From contig NZ_JAAMFG010000028.1 of NCBI RefSeq assembly GCF_011064545.1, forward strand, positions 1 through 64,000: a stretch of DNA of 64,000 nucleotides. Direction: 5' to 3'. Under the pieces are notes generated by a model, which saw only the letters and a list, made by a program, of their open reading frames with translations, had not been told where the DNA came from and did no database searches. This stretch comes from Wenzhouxiangella sp. XN24. Its GTDB lineage: Bacteria; Pseudomonadota; Gammaproteobacteria; Steroidobacterales; XN24. The position numbers were made by a program, and so were the translations under genes. Positions 24,929-35,099 of the stretch are shown here, one piece after another (positions within the stretch are counted from its first letter, which is position 1; the number at the start of each line of letters is the position of its first letter).

Positions 24929-25066
24929 GCAACCCATCTCCCGGTGACCGCCTCGGTTTCGACCGTGGCGCTCCCCGCAGGACTTGGCACCAGTGCGGAA
25001 CGTGTTCCGCAGGTTGCCCCGGCATCGTCGGGCCTGTCCCTCCGCCGGTCTCGATGAGTGCTGCAG
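24929..25066 (-). ncRNA. SAM-I (S-box) riboswitch upstream of metB
   Basis: The minus strand carries the SAM-I core in order. P1 starts CACTCATC and pairs with GATGGGTTGC at 24938-24929. Next come GAGA, the box GCGGAGGGAC, GGCCCGA and GGCAACC. The P3 hairpin is TGCGGAAC/GTTCCGCA. The invariant GGTGCCAAGTCC follows, and a P4 hairpin has a CGAAA-type loop. All conserved SAM-contacting blocks are present. It lies between leuB and metB, about 120 bases before the metB start, so it controls metB only. No T-rich terminator follows; an anti-ribosome-site helix is the likelier output. Confidence 0.95.
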
Positions 25067-25126
25067 CTGCTGTATGTTTTTTGCGGTTTACTGTTTCCTC
25101 TGGTGCCTGGTGAGCCCGTCGGGCGT

Positions 25127-26218
25127 TCAGGCGATGGCGCGGCGGACCGCGGCGTCGTCGTCCAGTGCGGCGGCGATGGTCGCCGCCATGTCGCGGGTCG
25201 TGATCGCGGGCGCACCCGGCGCCACGAGATCAGCCGTGCCGATCCCCCGGGCGACCGTCTCCCAGGTCGCCTGCTCGACCGCGGCCGCCTCGGCCTCGAG
25301 ACCGAGCGAATGGCGCAGCATCATCGCGGCGCTCAGGATCGCCCCGCAGGGGTTGGCGATCCCGCGGCCGGCGATATCGGGCGCCGAACCGTGGATGGGC
25401 TCGTAGAGCCCCGGTCCGGAATCGGCCAGCGACGCGGACGGCAGCATGCCGATGGAGCCGGTGATGACCGAGGCCTCGTCGGTGAGAATGTCGCCGAACA
25501 TGTTTTCCGTCACGACCACGTCGAAGCGTGCCGGCTGCTGGATGAGCTGCATTGCCGCGGCATCCACGAGGGCGTGCTCCAGGCGGATCCCGGGAAACTC
25601 ATCCCTCGCGACACGCGTGGCGGTCTCGCGCCAGAGACGCGAAGTCTCCAGTACGTTGGCCTTGTCGACGGACGTCACGTGACCGCCGCGCCCGCTGGCA
25701 AGCCGGCACGCCAGGCGCACGACGCGCTCGATTTCTTCGCGGGAATAGCTGCACAGGTCCGAGGCCGAATCGGCGGAGCGCGTCTTGTCGCCGAAATAGA
25801 TGCCGCCGGTGAGTTCGCGGACGAACAGGATATCGACCCCGGCGAGCAGGCGGTCCTTCAGGGGCGAGGCCGCGTACAGGGCCGGATGCGTGGCGACGGG
25901 ACGCAGGTTGGCGAACACTCCCATCGCCCGCCGCAGTTCCAGCAGCCCCTGCTCGGGGCGCACTCTCGCGGCCGGGTCGGACCACTGCGGGCCGCCGACT
26001 GCACCGAGCAGCACGCCGTCGGCTGACAGGCAGGCGGACAACGTCTCGGCGGGCAGCGGCGTGCCGCCGGCATCGATGGCGCAACCGCCGATGTCGGCTT
26101 CGCGGAACTCGAACTGGTGGCCGAAGCGTCGCGATACGGCATCGAGCACGGTGCGCGCGCCCGCGACGACTTCCGGACCGACGCCGTCCCCGGGCAGCAG
26201 CGTGATCACGCCCGGCAT
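25127..26218 (-). CDS. leuB: 3-isopropylmalate dehydrogenase
   Basis: This NAD-dependent enzyme oxidises and decarboxylates 3-isopropylmalate to 2-ketoisocaproate, the third step of leucine synthesis. Its 363 residues show [11 protein letters not shown] at the N-terminus, [30 protein letters not shown], and the metal site [21 protein letters not shown]. The ATG at 26218 overlaps the end of leuD by 13 bases; the frame continues upstream only as a leuD shadow. It is the last gene of the branched-chain amino-acid operon, before the metB leader. Confidence 0.97.
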   Translation of the reverse strand: MPGVITLLPGDGVGPEVVAGARTVLDAVSRRFGHQFEFREADIGGCAIDAGGTPLPAETLSACLSADGVLLGAVGGPQWSDPAARVRPEQGLLELRRAMGVFANLRPVATHPALYAASPLKDRLLAGVDILFVRELTGGIYFGDKTRSADSASDLCSYSREEIERVVRLACRLASGRGGHVTSVDKANVLETSRLWRETATRVARDEFPGIRLEHALVDAAAMQLIQQPARFDVVVTENMFGDILTDEASVITGSIGMLPSASLADSGPGLYEPIHGSAPDIAGRGIANPCGAILSAAMMLRHSLGLEAEAAAVEQATWETVARGIGTADLVAPGAPAITTRDMAATIAAALDDDAAVRRAIA

Positions 26219-26793
26219 GCGCGCGCCTCCTCGAAGCGGGCGATATCCGCCTCGCGGCTGATCAGCCAGCCGAGCGGATCGACCCCGTGGAGCATGCAGT
26301 GGCGGGCGAAGGGCTCCACCTCGAAAGAGGCGACTTCGCCCGTGGGAAACTGCAGCTCGCAGCTGCGCAGGTCGACACCGAGCTCGGCGCCGGGATTGGC
26401 CAGCAGCCAGGCGTGGCTGTCGCCGTCGAGCTCGATGGCGAGCAGGCCGTTGCGCAGGGCGTTGCTCCTGAAGATGTCGGCGATGCCCGTGCTGATCACG
26501 ACACGGAAACCGTAATCGAGCAGGGCCCACGGCGCGTGCTCCCGCGAGGAGCCACAGCCGAAATTGTGCCCGGCGACGAGAATCCTAGCGCCCGCGGTAT
26601 CCGGACGGTTCAGCACGAAATCCGTGCGCGGCTGGTTCCCGGCGTCGCGGCGCCAGTCCGCGAACAGGTGCCGGCCGAGGCCGCTGCGCTGGGTCGTGGT
26701 GAGGAAACGCGCCGGGATGATCTGGTCGGTATCGACGTTCTCCACCGGGAGCACGGCGGTGCGGGATCGCAGCACGGAAAACGGTTCGATCAT
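26206..26793 (-). CDS. leuD: 3-isopropylmalate dehydratase small subunit
   Basis: This is the swivel-domain subunit of isopropylmalate isomerase, which pairs with LeuC to convert 2- to 3-isopropylmalate. At 195 residues it has normal length. Conserved blocks are [30 protein letters not shown] and [16 protein letters not shown]. The ATG at 26793 overlaps the leuC stop (ATGA), and the frame's upstream continuation is a leuC shadow. It also overlaps leuB downstream, so leuC-leuD-leuB are tightly coupled. Confidence 0.97.
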   Translation of the reverse strand: MIEPFSVLRSRTAVLPVENVDTDQIIPARFLTTTQRSGLGRHLFADWRRDAGNQPRTDFVLNRPDTAGARILVAGHNFGCGSSREHAPWALLDYGFRVVISTGIADIFRSNALRNGLLAIELDGDSHAWLLANPGAELGVDLRSCELQFPTGEVASFEVEPFARHCMLHGVDPLGWLISREADIARFEEARACRA

Positions 26794-28226
26794 GCGATGC
26801 GCCTCTCTCTGTCGTCCAGCGTGCGCGGGTCCGCGACGACCCCGGCCACGGCTGCTGCGGCGGCGGTCGCCGGACTGGCGAGCAGGGTGCGCGCGCCCTG
26901 GCCCTGGCGGCCCTCGAAATTGCGGTTGCTGGTGCTGACGACGTACTGGCCCGCGCCGGCGCGATCGCCGTTCATCGCGATGCACAGCGAACAGCCCGAC
27001 TGGTGCCATTCCGCGCCCGCCTCGATGAACACCTCGTCCAGGCCCTCGGCCTCCGCCAGCAGCCGCGTCTCCTGGCTGCCGGGGACCACCAGCGCGCGTA
27101 CCCCGCGCGCCACGCGCCGGCCGCGCAACACCGCCGCGGCCTCGCGCAGGTCGCTGAGACGCGAATTGGTGCAGCTGCCGATGAACACGACATCGATCGG
27201 CCTTCCGGCGATCGGCATGCCCGCGCGCAGGCCCATGTACTCCAGCGCCTTGCGATGCCCGGCCCCGGCGGGCTCGGGAATAATCCCGCTGATCGGCATC
27301 ACCATGCCGGGATCCGTGCCCCAGGTGATCTGCGGTTCGAGGCCGGCCACATCCACTGTGACCTGCTTGTCGTAATGCGCGCCCGGATCCGAGGCGAGGC
27401 TGCGCCAGTCGGCCACCGCCCGGTCCCAGTCGGCGCCGGCCGGCGCCATCGGGCGACCGGCGAGGTACTCGAACGTCGTATCGTCCGGCGCGACCATGCC
27501 GGCCCGGGCCCCCGCCTCGATGGCCATGTTGCAGAGGGTCATGCGCTCGTCCATCGACATCGCGGTGACGGCCGCGCCGCGGAATTCCATGACATGGCCG
27601 GTGCCGCCGCCGACGCCGACCCGGCCGATCACCGCCAGGATGACGTCCTTGGCCGTCACGCCCGGCGGACGACGGCCTTCGAGTTCGACGAGGAAGGTCT
27701 TCGGGCGTCGCTGCAGGATGCACTGCGTCGCCAGCACGTGGCCGACCTCCGTCGTGCCTATGCCGAACGCCAAGGCGCCGAAAGCGCCGTGCGTCGTCGT
27801 GTGGCTGTCGCCGCAGACGATGGTCATGCCCGGCTGGGTCGCGCCCTGCTCCGGGCCGATGACGTGCACGATTCCCCGCCGGCGACTGTTGACGCCGAAC
27901 AGCCGCACGCCCGAGCGCCCGCAGTTGTCCCCGAGCATCCGCACCTGGTGGCGCGCAGCCGGATCCATATCGCCGAGCCCCGCGCTCCAGCTTGCCGCAT
28001 CCGTCGGCACGGAGTGATCGACGGTCGCGAGCGTGCGCTCCGGCCGGCGCAATTTGAGGCCGCGCTCACGCAGCACCGTGAAGGCCTGCGGCGACGTCAC
28101 TTCGTGCACGAGGTGAAGATCGACATACAGCACCGCCGGCGTGTCGGTCGTCTCCGGCACGACGATGTGGCGGTCCCAGACCTTCTGGAACAGCGTGCGC
28201 GGCGCTACATCGACTTCCACCGTCAT
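26790..28226 (-). CDS. leuC: 3-isopropylmalate dehydratase large subunit
   Basis: This is the aconitase-family catalytic subunit carrying a [4Fe-4S] cluster. Its 478 residues include the family signatures [19 protein letters not shown] and FIGSCTNSR and the cluster motif [14 protein letters not shown]; the cysteines of SCTN and CSLC are the expected ligands. The start at 28226 overlaps the ilvE stop by four bases. It forms the isomerase with LeuD, encoded next. Confidence 0.97.
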   Translation of the reverse strand: MTVEVDVAPRTLFQKVWDRHIVVPETTDTPAVLYVDLHLVHEVTSPQAFTVLRERGLKLRRPERTLATVDHSVPTDAASWSAGLGDMDPAARHQVRMLGDNCGRSGVRLFGVNSRRRGIVHVIGPEQGATQPGMTIVCGDSHTTTHGAFGALAFGIGTTEVGHVLATQCILQRRPKTFLVELEGRRPPGVTAKDVILAVIGRVGVGGGTGHVMEFRGAAVTAMSMDERMTLCNMAIEAGARAGMVAPDDTTFEYLAGRPMAPAGADWDRAVADWRSLASDPGAHYDKQVTVDVAGLEPQITWGTDPGMVMPISGIIPEPAGAGHRKALEYMGLRAGMPIAGRPIDVVFIGSCTNSRLSDLREAAAVLRGRRVARGVRALVVPGSQETRLLAEAEGLDEVFIEAGAEWHQSGCSLCIAMNGDRAGAGQYVVSTSNRNFEGRQGQGARTLLASPATAAAAAVAGVVADPRTLDDRERRIA

Positions 28227-29188
28227 ACCGCCACCGACGCCACCGGCGTCTCCATCGGGGTCGTCAGCGGCTGCAGCCAGCCCCACTCGTCGCGAGTCTT
28301 GCCGGAAAACAGGCCGAAGAAACGATCCTGCATCACCTCGGTGACCGGGCCGCGGGACCCTGTGCCGATCTGGATGCGATCCACGGAGCGGATCGGCGTC
28401 ACCTCGGCGGCCGTCCCCGAGAAGAACAGCTCGTCGGCGAAATACAGCATCTCGCGCGGTATCGGCTGTTCGTGCACCTCGAAGCCGGCGGCGCGCGCCA
28501 GGGTGATCACGGTGTCCCGCGTAATCCCCGCGAGAATCGAACAGGCGGCGGGCGGCGTGTAGATCCTGCCGTCCTTCACCACGAACAGGTTCTCCCCGGC
28601 GCCCTCGCCCACCATGCCGTCCGTGGTCAGGCCGATGCCCTCGGCGTAGCCGTTGCGCTTCGCCTCCATGCTGATCAGCTGGCTGGACAGGTAGCCGCCC
28701 GCCGCCTTGGCGCCTGCGGGGATCGTGTTCGGCGCCACACGCTGCCATGACGAGACGCAGACATCTACGCCATTGCGCAGGCCCTCGGCGCCGAGATAGG
28801 CGCCCCACTGGATGGCGGCGATCGCCACTTCGACCGGCGAGCCCGCCGGTGCGGTCAGCCCGAGCCCGGCGAAACCGCGGAACACCACCGGGCGGATGTA
28901 GGCGCCGTTGTCGAGATCGTTGGCGAGTACGGCTTCGTTGCAGGCCGCTTCGATCTCGGCAGGGGTGTAAGGGATCTCGATGTGATACAGCTTGGCGGAG
29001 TTGAACAGCCGCGTGATGTGCTCACGCAGGCGGAAGGATCTCGACCCCTCCGGCGTCTTGTAGACGCGCACACCCTCGAATACGGACGAGCCGTAATGCA
29101 AGGCGTGGGACAACACGTGGGTGGTGGCATTTTCGCCGGGAACCAGCCTGCCGTTCTGCCAGATGTAACGGGGAAACTGAGACGCCAC
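28223..29188 (-). CDS. ilvE: Branched-chain amino acid aminotransferase
   Basis: This fold-type IV PLP aminotransferase makes Leu, Ile and Val from their 2-keto acids with glutamate. It has 321 residues. The PLP lysine is Lys161 ([12 protein letters not shown]); [15 protein letters not shown] and [14 protein letters not shown] are family marks. I start at the GTG at 29188, with GGAG seven bases upstream; a longer frame to 29245 adds 19 residues without a ribosome site. It sits inside the leu genes, between leuA and leuC, 43 bases after leuA, so all transamination for the pathway is made from this operon. Confidence 0.96.
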   Translation of the reverse strand: MASQFPRYIWQNGRLVPGENATTHVLSHALHYGSSVFEGVRVYKTPEGSRSFRLREHITRLFNSAKLYHIEIPYTPAEIEAACNEAVLANDLDNGAYIRPVVFRGFAGLGLTAPAGSPVEVAIAAIQWGAYLGAEGLRNGVDVCVSSWQRVAPNTIPAGAKAAGGYLSSQLISMEAKRNGYAEGIGLTTDGMVGEGAGENLFVVKDGRIYTPPAACSILAGITRDTVITLARAAGFEVHEQPIPREMLYFADELFFSGTAAEVTPIRSVDRIQIGTGSRGPVTEVMQDRFFGLFSGKTRDEWGWLQPLTTPMETPVASVAV

Positions 29189-29231
29189 TTTAATACTCCG
29201 TTGGCTGAGCCAATCGTTATGGATAAATGCT

Positions 29232-30770
29232 TCAGGCCGCCGCATCCGCGCCCTGGCGGGCGCAGATCCGGTTCACGGCCTGCAGGAAAGCCAGCGCGCT
29301 GGCCTGGATGATATCGGTGTCGAAGCCCTTGCCCTGCCAGATGCGCCCACCCTGCGCGATGGTCACGACGGCCTCGCCCTGGGCGTCCTCGCCCACCGTG
29401 ACGTTGCGGATATCGAAGCTCTTCAGTTCGGCCTCGATACCCGTCGCGCGTTCGATGGCGCGGAACGCGGCCTCGACCGGGCCGTCCCCGCTGGCACTTT
29501 CACGGCGGGCCGTGCCCTCGACATGTTGCAATTCGACTTCCGCGAACGCGCGCGCCCCGTCGCCGGAGCGGATCCGCAACGCCGCCAGCGACCAGGGCCC
29601 GTGCCCGGTTTCGTCCGAGCGCAGCACGAGAGCCTCGATGTCGGCGTCGAAGATTTCCTTCTTGCGATCCGCGAGCGTCTTGAAGGCGATGAAGGCCCGG
29701 TCGAGCTCCGCCTCGTCCAGCGCCAGGCCGAGCGCCTCGACACGACTGCGGAAGGCGTGCCGGCCGCTGTGCTTGCCCAGCACGAGGCGGCTGCCCCCGA
29801 GACCCACGTCTTCGGGGCGCATGATCTCGTAGGTCTCCTGGTTGCGCAGCATGCCGTGCTGGTGGATACCCGCCTCGTGGGCGAACGCGTTCTCGCCCAC
29901 CACGGCCTTGTTGCGCGGCACGGCGACACCCGTGACGGCCGCCACCAGGCGGCTCGTGGCAGCCAGCCGGCGCGTGTCGATGCCCGTGCGCACCGGCATG
30001 CGATCCGCCCGGGTCCGCACCGCCATCACGACTTCCTCGAGCGCGCAATTGCCGGCGCGTTCGCCGATGCCGTTGATGGTGCACTCGACCTGGCGCGCGC
30101 CGGCCTGCACGGCGGCGAGGCTGTTCGCCACCGCCATGCCGAGATCATCGTGACAGTGCACGCTGATCACGGCGCGCTCGATGCCGCTGACGTTCTCACG
30201 CAGGTAGGCGATGCGCTCCGCGAACTCCGCCGGCACCGCGTAGCCGACCGTGTCGGGAATATTCACCGTGGTCGCCCCTGCATCGATCACCGCCGCGATG
30301 ACGTCGGCGAGGTATTCCGGTTCCGTGCGCGCCGCATCCTCGGCCGAGAACTCGACATCCGCGCACAGGGCCCGGGCCGCCCGGACGCCCTCGACCGCTC
30401 GCCGCAGGACCTCGTCGCGGCTGAGGCCCAGCTTGAACTGGCGGTGGATCGGGCTGGTGGCGATGAAGACATGCAGCCGGGCGCGTTCCGCCTCCTGCAA
30501 TGCCTGCCAGGCGCGCTCGATATCCTTGCCGCCGCAGCGCGCCAGGCCGCAGATGATCGGTCCCCGCACCGTGCGGGCCACCAGCCTGACAGACTCGAAG
30601 TCGCCGTCCGAGGCCGCCGGGAAGCCCGCCTCGATGACGTCCACGCCCAGCTCGGCAAGCGCACGGGCCACGCGCACCTTCTCGCGATCGGTCATGCTGC
30701 AGCCCGGCGCCTGCTCGCCGTCGCGCAGCGTGGTGTCGAATACGATCAGCCGATCAATGTCAGTATCCAT
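29232..30770 (-). CDS. leuA: 2-isopropylmalate synthase
   Basis: This enzyme condenses acetyl-CoA with 2-ketoisovalerate, the committed step to leucine. The 512 residues give a TIM-barrel HMGL-like catalytic domain with FDTTLRDGEQAPG and the metal HxH in SVHCHDDLGMA. A subdomain follows (VVGENAFAHEAGIHQHG). The C-terminal LeuA dimer/regulatory domain (about 390-505) is where leucine feedback inhibition acts in the family. The start overlaps the end of ilvA by 11 bases. Confidence 0.97.
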   Translation of the reverse strand: MDTDIDRLIVFDTTLRDGEQAPGCSMTDREKVRVARALAELGVDVIEAGFPAASDGDFESVRLVARTVRGPIICGLARCGGKDIERAWQALQEAERARLHVFIATSPIHRQFKLGLSRDEVLRRAVEGVRAARALCADVEFSAEDAARTEPEYLADVIAAVIDAGATTVNIPDTVGYAVPAEFAERIAYLRENVSGIERAVISVHCHDDLGMAVANSLAAVQAGARQVECTINGIGERAGNCALEEVVMAVRTRADRMPVRTGIDTRRLAATSRLVAAVTGVAVPRNKAVVGENAFAHEAGIHQHGMLRNQETYEIMRPEDVGLGGSRLVLGKHSGRHAFRSRVEALGLALDEAELDRAFIAFKTLADRKKEIFDADIEALVLRSDETGHGPWSLAALRIRSGDGARAFAEVELQHVEGTARRESASGDGPVEAAFRAIERATGIEAELKSFDIRNVTVGEDAQGEAVVTIAQGGRIWQGKGFDTDIIQASALAFLQAVNRICARQGADAAA

Positions 30771-31884
30771 AGGACAGCTCGCCGATCGGGAAATACGGCA
30801 TCGCCTGCGGCTCGTGGCGGGGACGCTCCCCGGCGAGCGCGCCCAGCAGGGTCGCGGCGTCGATGTTGCCGCCCGTCAGGACGACGCCGACCCGCTGGCC
30901 GAGGAACGACTCCCCGTGGCGGATCGCGGCGGCCAGCGCCGCGGCGGCCGCGCCCTCCGCCATCTGGTGGATGGTTTCCGCATAGGCGCGGATGGCGCCC
31001 TGGATCTCCCTCTCGGACACCAGCACCATGCCGTCCAGCAGCGGGCGCATGATCTCCAGCGTCGTGTCCACCGGGACGCGCACGGCGAGGCCGTCGGCCA
31101 GCGTCTCGGTGGCGGCGAAGGGGTGGTATTCACCGGTGTGCCACGCATGGTGCATGGCCGGGGCGTTCTCCGCCGACACGCCGATCACGCGGGTGCGCGG
31201 GCTGAGCGCGTTCATCACCACGGACATGCCTGCCGCGATACTCCCCCCGCCCACCGGGACGAACACGGCATCCAGCTCCCCGCCGGCCTGTTCGAGCATC
31301 TCCAGCGCGATCGTGCCCACGCCCGCGACCAGGTCGAGGTCGCGTGCCGGATGCACCAGCCTCGAGCCGGTGCGCGCCGCGTATTTCTCCGCGGCCATCA
31401 TCGCCGCGTCGAAATCGTGCCCGACCTCGATGACGTGCGCGCCCATCGCCGCCATGGCGGCGTTCTTGTCCGGGTTGTTGCCGCGCGGGACGAAGATCGT
31501 GCAGCGGGCCCCGTGCAGCCTGCAGGCCTGGGCGATGGACTGGCCGTGATTGCCGCGGGTCGCCGTCACAAGGCCGAGCGCGCGATCTTCCGCCGACATC
31601 CGCGCGAGCAGGTTCAACCCGCCGCGGATCTTGAACGAGCCGATGCTCTGGGTGTTCTCCAGCTTGACGAACACGTCACAGCCGACCCGGCTGTTGAGCA
31701 AGGGGTGGCTCACCAGTGGGGTCGGCGCCAGGTGTTCCTTCACGACCAGCATGGCTTGCTGGACATCGTCCAGCTTGACCGACAACTCGCGGGCCTGGGC
31801 CCGCGCGGGTACGGCAGACAAGGGGGTCTCCCGCGGCGTGTCGCCCTCGAGACTCTCGAGGGCAAGGGATCCATTGGTCAACAT
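30760..31884 (-). CDS. ilvA: Threonine dehydratase, short form without regulatory domain
   Basis: This PLP enzyme deaminates threonine to 2-ketobutyrate, the entry to isoleucine. Lys85 in GSFKIRGG binds PLP; TRGNHGQSIAQA and VPVGGGSIAAG are further cofactor segments. At 374 residues it lacks the C-terminal ACT-like domains of biosynthetic IlvA (about 514 in E. coli), so isoleucine feedback is not expected through the usual route. It resembles TdcB in size, but its place in the ilv operon argues for biosynthesis. Its start overlaps ilvM by 7 bases. The first 40 residues are poorly conserved, so a later start is possible. Confidence 0.92.
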   Translation of the reverse strand: MLTNGSLALESLEGDTPRETPLSAVPARAQARELSVKLDDVQQAMLVVKEHLAPTPLVSHPLLNSRVGCDVFVKLENTQSIGSFKIRGGLNLLARMSAEDRALGLVTATRGNHGQSIAQACRLHGARCTIFVPRGNNPDKNAAMAAMGAHVIEVGHDFDAAMMAAEKYAARTGSRLVHPARDLDLVAGVGTIALEMLEQAGGELDAVFVPVGGGSIAAGMSVVMNALSPRTRVIGVSAENAPAMHHAWHTGEYHPFAATETLADGLAVRVPVDTTLEIMRPLLDGMVLVSEREIQGAIRAYAETIHQMAEGAAAAALAAAIRHGESFLGQRVGVVLTGGNIDAATLLGALAGERPRHEPQAMPYFPIGELSYGY

Positions 31885-32153
31885 GCGACGCTCTCCTTCA
31901 ATACGGGCCGCGGCTCGGCAGCCGTCAGACAGGCGACGCTGTGCACGTCGTAGAGTTTTTCGATCTGTTTCGCCAGCGTCTCGATGGAGCGGCCCGAGGA
32001 GTTCACATGCACCGTGATCTCCACCCGCTGGGCCGCCTCGTCGGCGTGCGCGTTCATTCCCGTCACCGAGAAGCCGCGGCGCTCGATGAGTCCCAACAGC
32101 CGAATGATCGCGCCCTCGACTTTCTGAATGGTCATTCGCAGCGTGTGGTTCAT
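31878..32153 (-). CDS. ilvM: Acetolactate synthase small subunit, IlvM type (ACT domain)
   Basis: This is a 91-residue single-ACT-domain regulatory subunit: the beta-alpha-beta pattern runs from TLRMTIQKVEGAIIRLLGLIE to IETLAKQIEKLYDVHSV. It is the size of E. coli IlvM (87) rather than IlvN/IlvH, which have extra domains. It should bind and activate the catalytic subunit encoded immediately upstream, whose stop overlaps this start (ATGA). Whether it confers valine inhibition cannot be read from sequence. Confidence 0.93.
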   Translation of the reverse strand: MNHTLRMTIQKVEGAIIRLLGLIERRGFSVTGMNAHADEAAQRVEITVHVNSSGRSIETLAKQIEKLYDVHSVACLTAAEPRPVLKESVAC

Positions 32154-33805
32154 GCGCTCAACTCCTCCATCATGACGTCATTGCTCTGGCCCGGCGGCAC
32201 CAGCGGCCAGACATTGCTCTTCGGATCGATACAGACATGGGCCAGCAGCGGCCCCTCGGTTTCCACCAGGCGGCGAATCGCGCCGTCGACCTCGTCCCGG
32301 CGGGTGATGCGAAAGCCCGGGATGCCGAAGGACTTCGCAACCTCGACGAAATCCGGGTTGTCCGACAGGTCCACTTCGCTGTAGCGCTCCTGGTGAAACA
32401 GCTGCTGCCACTGCCGGACCATGCCCAGCGACGAGTTGTCCACCAGCAGGATCTTCAGGTCGAGGCCGTAACGCTTGATGGTCGCAAGCTCCTGGATGTT
32501 CATCATGATCGAGCCGTCGCCCGAGACCGTCACCACGCGTGCGCCGGGGCGCGCCAGGCAGGCGCCGATGCCGGCGGGCACGCCGTAGCCCATGGTGCCC
32601 AGTCCCGCGCTCGTCAGGTGCTGCTCGGGACGATCGAAATGACAGTGCTGCGCCACCCACATCTGGTGCTGGCCGACGTCGCAGGCGATCGTCACGTCCG
32701 GCGCCGCGTCGGTCAGGCGACGCAGCATGTCCGGCACGTAGATGTACTCGCCCGGGGCGTCGTAGCGCCATGCATGCTCCGCCTTGCGCTCCGCACACCA
32801 GCGACGCCACGGCTCGATCGACAACTCCGTCGGCATGGCGGCCAGCGATTCCAGCAGGTCGCCCAGCAGGCCCGCGTCAGCATGACGCAGCTTGTTGATC
32901 TCGCTGGGATCCGCATCCATGTGGATCACCCTGGCCTTGGGGGCGAAACCGTCCAGCCGCCCGGTGGCACGATCATCGAAGCGCGCGCCGATGCAGATCA
33001 GCAGGTCGGACTCCTGGATCGCCTGGTTGGCCGCACGGTTGCCGTGCATGCCCAGCATGCCGAGGAAATTCTCGTCGCGCGTCGGCACCGAGCCCAGCCC
33101 CTTCAGCGTCAGGACCACCGGGATGCCGCTGGCGCGGGCGTAGGCGCGGAAGGCGTCCACGGCCCCGGCCATGGGGATGCCGCCGCCGCCGTAGAGCACC
33201 GGCCGCTTTGCGTTCCGGATCAGCTCGCGGGCGATTTCCAGCTGCGCGGGATCCGGCGAATCATGCTGGCTGCGGCGCATTTCGAAGATCGACGTGGCGC
33301 CGGGAACGGCGTTGGAGATGTCCTTGGGCAGATCGACCAGCACCGGGCCGGGGCGGCCCTCTGCCGCGATCTGGAAAGCCTGGGCGATGGTGCGCGGAAT
33401 GTCCTCTGCGCGCCGCACGATGAAACTGTGCTTGACGATCGGCATGGTGATGCCGAACACGTCGACCTCCTGGAACGCATCGGTGCCCATGACGACGGTC
33501 GGCACCTGGCCGGTGATGATGACCAGCGGCACCGAGTCCATGAAGGCGTTGGCGATCCCCGTCACCAGGTTGGTGGCGCCCGGTCCCGAGGTGGCCATGC
33601 AGACCGCAGGGCGCCCCGTGACCCGGGCGTAGGCGTCGGCGGCGAGCGCCGCACCCTGCTCGTGGCGCGCCAGGATGTGCTTGATGGGGGAATTCAGCAG
33701 GGCGTCGTAGACCGGCATGATGGCGCCGCCCGGGTAGCCGAAAATGTGCTCGACGCCCTGTTGTTCGAGGGCGCGGACCACCAGTTCTGCGCCCTTGCTG
33801 CTCAT
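32150..33805 (-). CDS. ilvB: Acetolactate synthase large subunit
   Basis: This ThDP/FAD enzyme condenses two pyruvates, or pyruvate with 2-ketobutyrate, in the first common step to Val/Leu and Ile. It has 551 residues. The catalytic Glu49 is in [16 protein letters not shown], the FAD region in [15 protein letters not shown], and the ThDP motif [15 protein letters not shown] is followed by [11 protein letters not shown]. The ATG at 33805 overlaps the ilvC stop; the longer frame upstream is an ilvC shadow. With its IlvM-type partner it corresponds to the ilvG of E. coli isozyme II. Confidence 0.96.
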   Translation of the reverse strand: MSSKGAELVVRALEQQGVEHIFGYPGGAIMPVYDALLNSPIKHILARHEQGAALAADAYARVTGRPAVCMATSGPGATNLVTGIANAFMDSVPLVIITGQVPTVVMGTDAFQEVDVFGITMPIVKHSFIVRRAEDIPRTIAQAFQIAAEGRPGPVLVDLPKDISNAVPGATSIFEMRRSQHDSPDPAQLEIARELIRNAKRPVLYGGGGIPMAGAVDAFRAYARASGIPVVLTLKGLGSVPTRDENFLGMLGMHGNRAANQAIQESDLLICIGARFDDRATGRLDGFAPKARVIHMDADPSEINKLRHADAGLLGDLLESLAAMPTELSIEPWRRWCAERKAEHAWRYDAPGEYIYVPDMLRRLTDAAPDVTIACDVGQHQMWVAQHCHFDRPEQHLTSAGLGTMGYGVPAGIGACLARPGARVVTVSGDGSIMMNIQELATIKRYGLDLKILLVDNSSLGMVRQWQQLFHQERYSEVDLSDNPDFVEVAKSFGIPGFRITRRDEVDGAIRRLVETEGPLLAHVCIDPKSNVWPLVPPGQSNDVMMEELSA

Positions 33806-34806
33806 GCGGCGGCCTGCTTGTCCGACTTCAGCCAGGACATGCGCGCACGCAGCTCGCGGCCGACCTTCTCCACCGGGTGGTTCAGGTCGGCCGACAGCAT
33901 CGCCTTGTAGTTCGGCAGGCCGGCCTCGTGCTCGGCCTGCCACTCGCGGGCGAAGGTGCCGTCACGGATCTCGCCCAGCACTTCGCGCATGCGCTCCCGG
34001 GTTTCCTCGTTGACGATCCGCGGCCCCCGGCTGAGGTCGCCGTACTTGGCCGTGTCGCTGACGAACTGGTGCATCTTCGCCATCCCGCCTTCGTGGAGCA
34101 GGTCGACGATCAGCTTCAGCTCGTGCATGCATTCGAAGTACGCGACCTCGGGCTGGTAGCCGGCTTCCACGAGGGTCTCGAAGCCCTGCACCACCAGTTC
34201 CGTGACGCCGCCGCACAGCACCGCCTGCTCGCCGAACAGGTCTGTCTCGGTCTCCTCGGCGAAGGTCGTCTCCAGCACCCCGCCGCGCGTCCCTCCGATG
34301 CCGTGCGCATAGGCCAGGCACCGCGCCTTCGCGCGCCCCGTGGCGTCCTGGGCCACCGCCATGAGGCAGGGCACGCCGCGGCCTTCCTCGAACTGGCGGC
34401 GCACCAGGGCTCCCGGCCCCTTGGGCGCGACGAGAATCACGTCGATGCTCTCCGGCGCCTTGATCGAGCCGTAATGGATGTTGAAGCCATGCGCGAACAG
34501 GGCCGCCGCGCCGGGCTTGATGCTGGACTCGATGGCGCGCCAGACCCCCGGAGCGGCCATGTCCGGCACCAGCACCGCGACGATATCCGCGCCCTCGGCC
34601 GCCTCGGCCGGCGACTTCACGCGCAGGCCGTCGGCCTCGGCCTTCTGCCAGCTGGCGCCGCCCGGGCGCAGGCCCACGGTGACGTCGAAACCGCTGTCTT
34701 TCAGGTTCAGCGCGTGGGCACGGCCCTGGCTGCCATAGCCGATGACGGCGATGCGGGACACCCCGGCATTCCCCTGCTCGACATCCGATTCGACGTAGAT
34801 CTTCAT
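33802..34806 (-). CDS. ilvC: Ketol-acid reductoisomerase, class I
   Basis: This enzyme isomerises and reduces acetolactate or acetohydroxybutyrate with NADPH and Mg2+. Its 334 residues make it the short class I form; the knotted C-terminal domain is single. The nucleotide loop is GYGSQG (23-28), and the first Mg ligands are Asp189 and Glu193 ([12 protein letters not shown]). I use the ATG at 34806 (MKIY), because AAGG lies at proper spacing and class I enzymes start this way; an ATG two codons earlier (34812) is possible. It is the first structural gene after the attenuator. Confidence 0.96.
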   Translation of the reverse strand: MKIYVESDVEQGNAGVSRIAVIGYGSQGRAHALNLKDSGFDVTVGLRPGGASWQKAEADGLRVKSPAEAAEGADIVAVLVPDMAAPGVWRAIESSIKPGAAALFAHGFNIHYGSIKAPESIDVILVAPKGPGALVRRQFEEGRGVPCLMAVAQDATGRAKARCLAYAHGIGGTRGGVLETTFAEETETDLFGEQAVLCGGVTELVVQGFETLVEAGYQPEVAYFECMHELKLIVDLLHEGGMAKMHQFVSDTAKYGDLSRGPRIVNEETRERMREVLGEIRDGTFAREWQAEHEAGLPNYKAMLSADLNHPVEKVGRELRARMSWLKSDKQAAA

Positions 34807-34835
34807 ATTCATTGCCTTTTTTCCGGTCCTTAAAG

Positions 34836-34868
34836 CGAAAAACCCCGCAGCCTTTCGGTTGCGGGGTT
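34836..34868 (-). terminator. Attenuator terminator of the ilv-leu operon
   Basis: On the minus strand AACCCCGCA (34868-34860) pairs perfectly with TGCGGGGTT (34849-34841), a 9-bp GC-rich stem with a 10-base loop. A T-rich tail follows. It lies between the leader-peptide stop and ilvC, so it works as a regulated terminator rather than an operon end. Confidence 0.93.
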
Positions 34869-34919
34869 CTATGGTTCGGTTGTTTGCTGCTGCTTCGCCT
34901 TCCTAAACCATGACCCCGC
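34861..34919 (-). promoter_or_regulatory. Antiterminator helix of the ilv-leu attenuator
   Basis: GCGGGGTCATGGTT (34919-34906), covering the last leader codons, can pair with AACCATAGAACCCCGC (34876-34861): 7 plus 6 base pairs around a small internal loop. The second strand contains the 5' arm of the terminator, so the two folds exclude each other. A ribosome stalled on the Leu/Ile/Val run just upstream would leave the first strand free and allow readthrough; one that reaches the stop would cover it. Confidence 0.85.
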
Positions 34920-35058
34920 TCTTCCCAAGTACGAGAATCACGATAATGAGGCCAAGAAGCATGTCGACGGGTCGCAGGGAAAGACGCGCGAGCGGGCGGG
35001 CGACGGCGGTCAGCCGCTCCCTCTTCTTCATCCCGCGATAGGTCTTGCCGTTGTTCAT
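34903..35058 (-). CDS. ilvL: ilv-leu operon leader peptide
   Basis: This 51-residue reading frame (ATG at 35058, TAG at 34905-34903) lies between the promoter and the attenuator. Residues 34-44 read LLGLIIVILVL, ten of eleven being Leu, Ile or Val: five Leu, three Ile, two Val. This is the control region expected for an attenuation leader sensing all three charged tRNAs. The ribosome site is weak (CGGA about 6 bases upstream). The N-terminal half is basic and unremarkable. It is longer than E. coli IlvL (32 residues) and not obviously related in sequence; a shorter start at codon 10 is possible. Confidence 0.85.
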   Translation of the reverse strand: MNNGKTYRGMKKRERLTAVARPLARLSLRPVDMLLGLIIVILVLGKSGVMV

Positions 35059-35099
35059 TTTTTCCGTGACGCTTGCTGCGATGCATTCAACTTGGGCGG

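Noticed and set aside
24804-25025. 73-codon frame running from the riboswitch to the metB start and ending in ATG GAG AAC CTG GAA TGA
   Set aside because: It begins inside the structured riboswitch core and has no ribosome site. The terminal mini-ORF contains the metB ribosome site itself. Overlap with the metB start looks accidental.
28209-28808. N-terminal extension of leuC by about 194 residues
   Set aside because: The frame stays open into ilvE, but the extension is a shadow of ilvE. LeuC family alignment and the ATGA overlap place the start at 28226.
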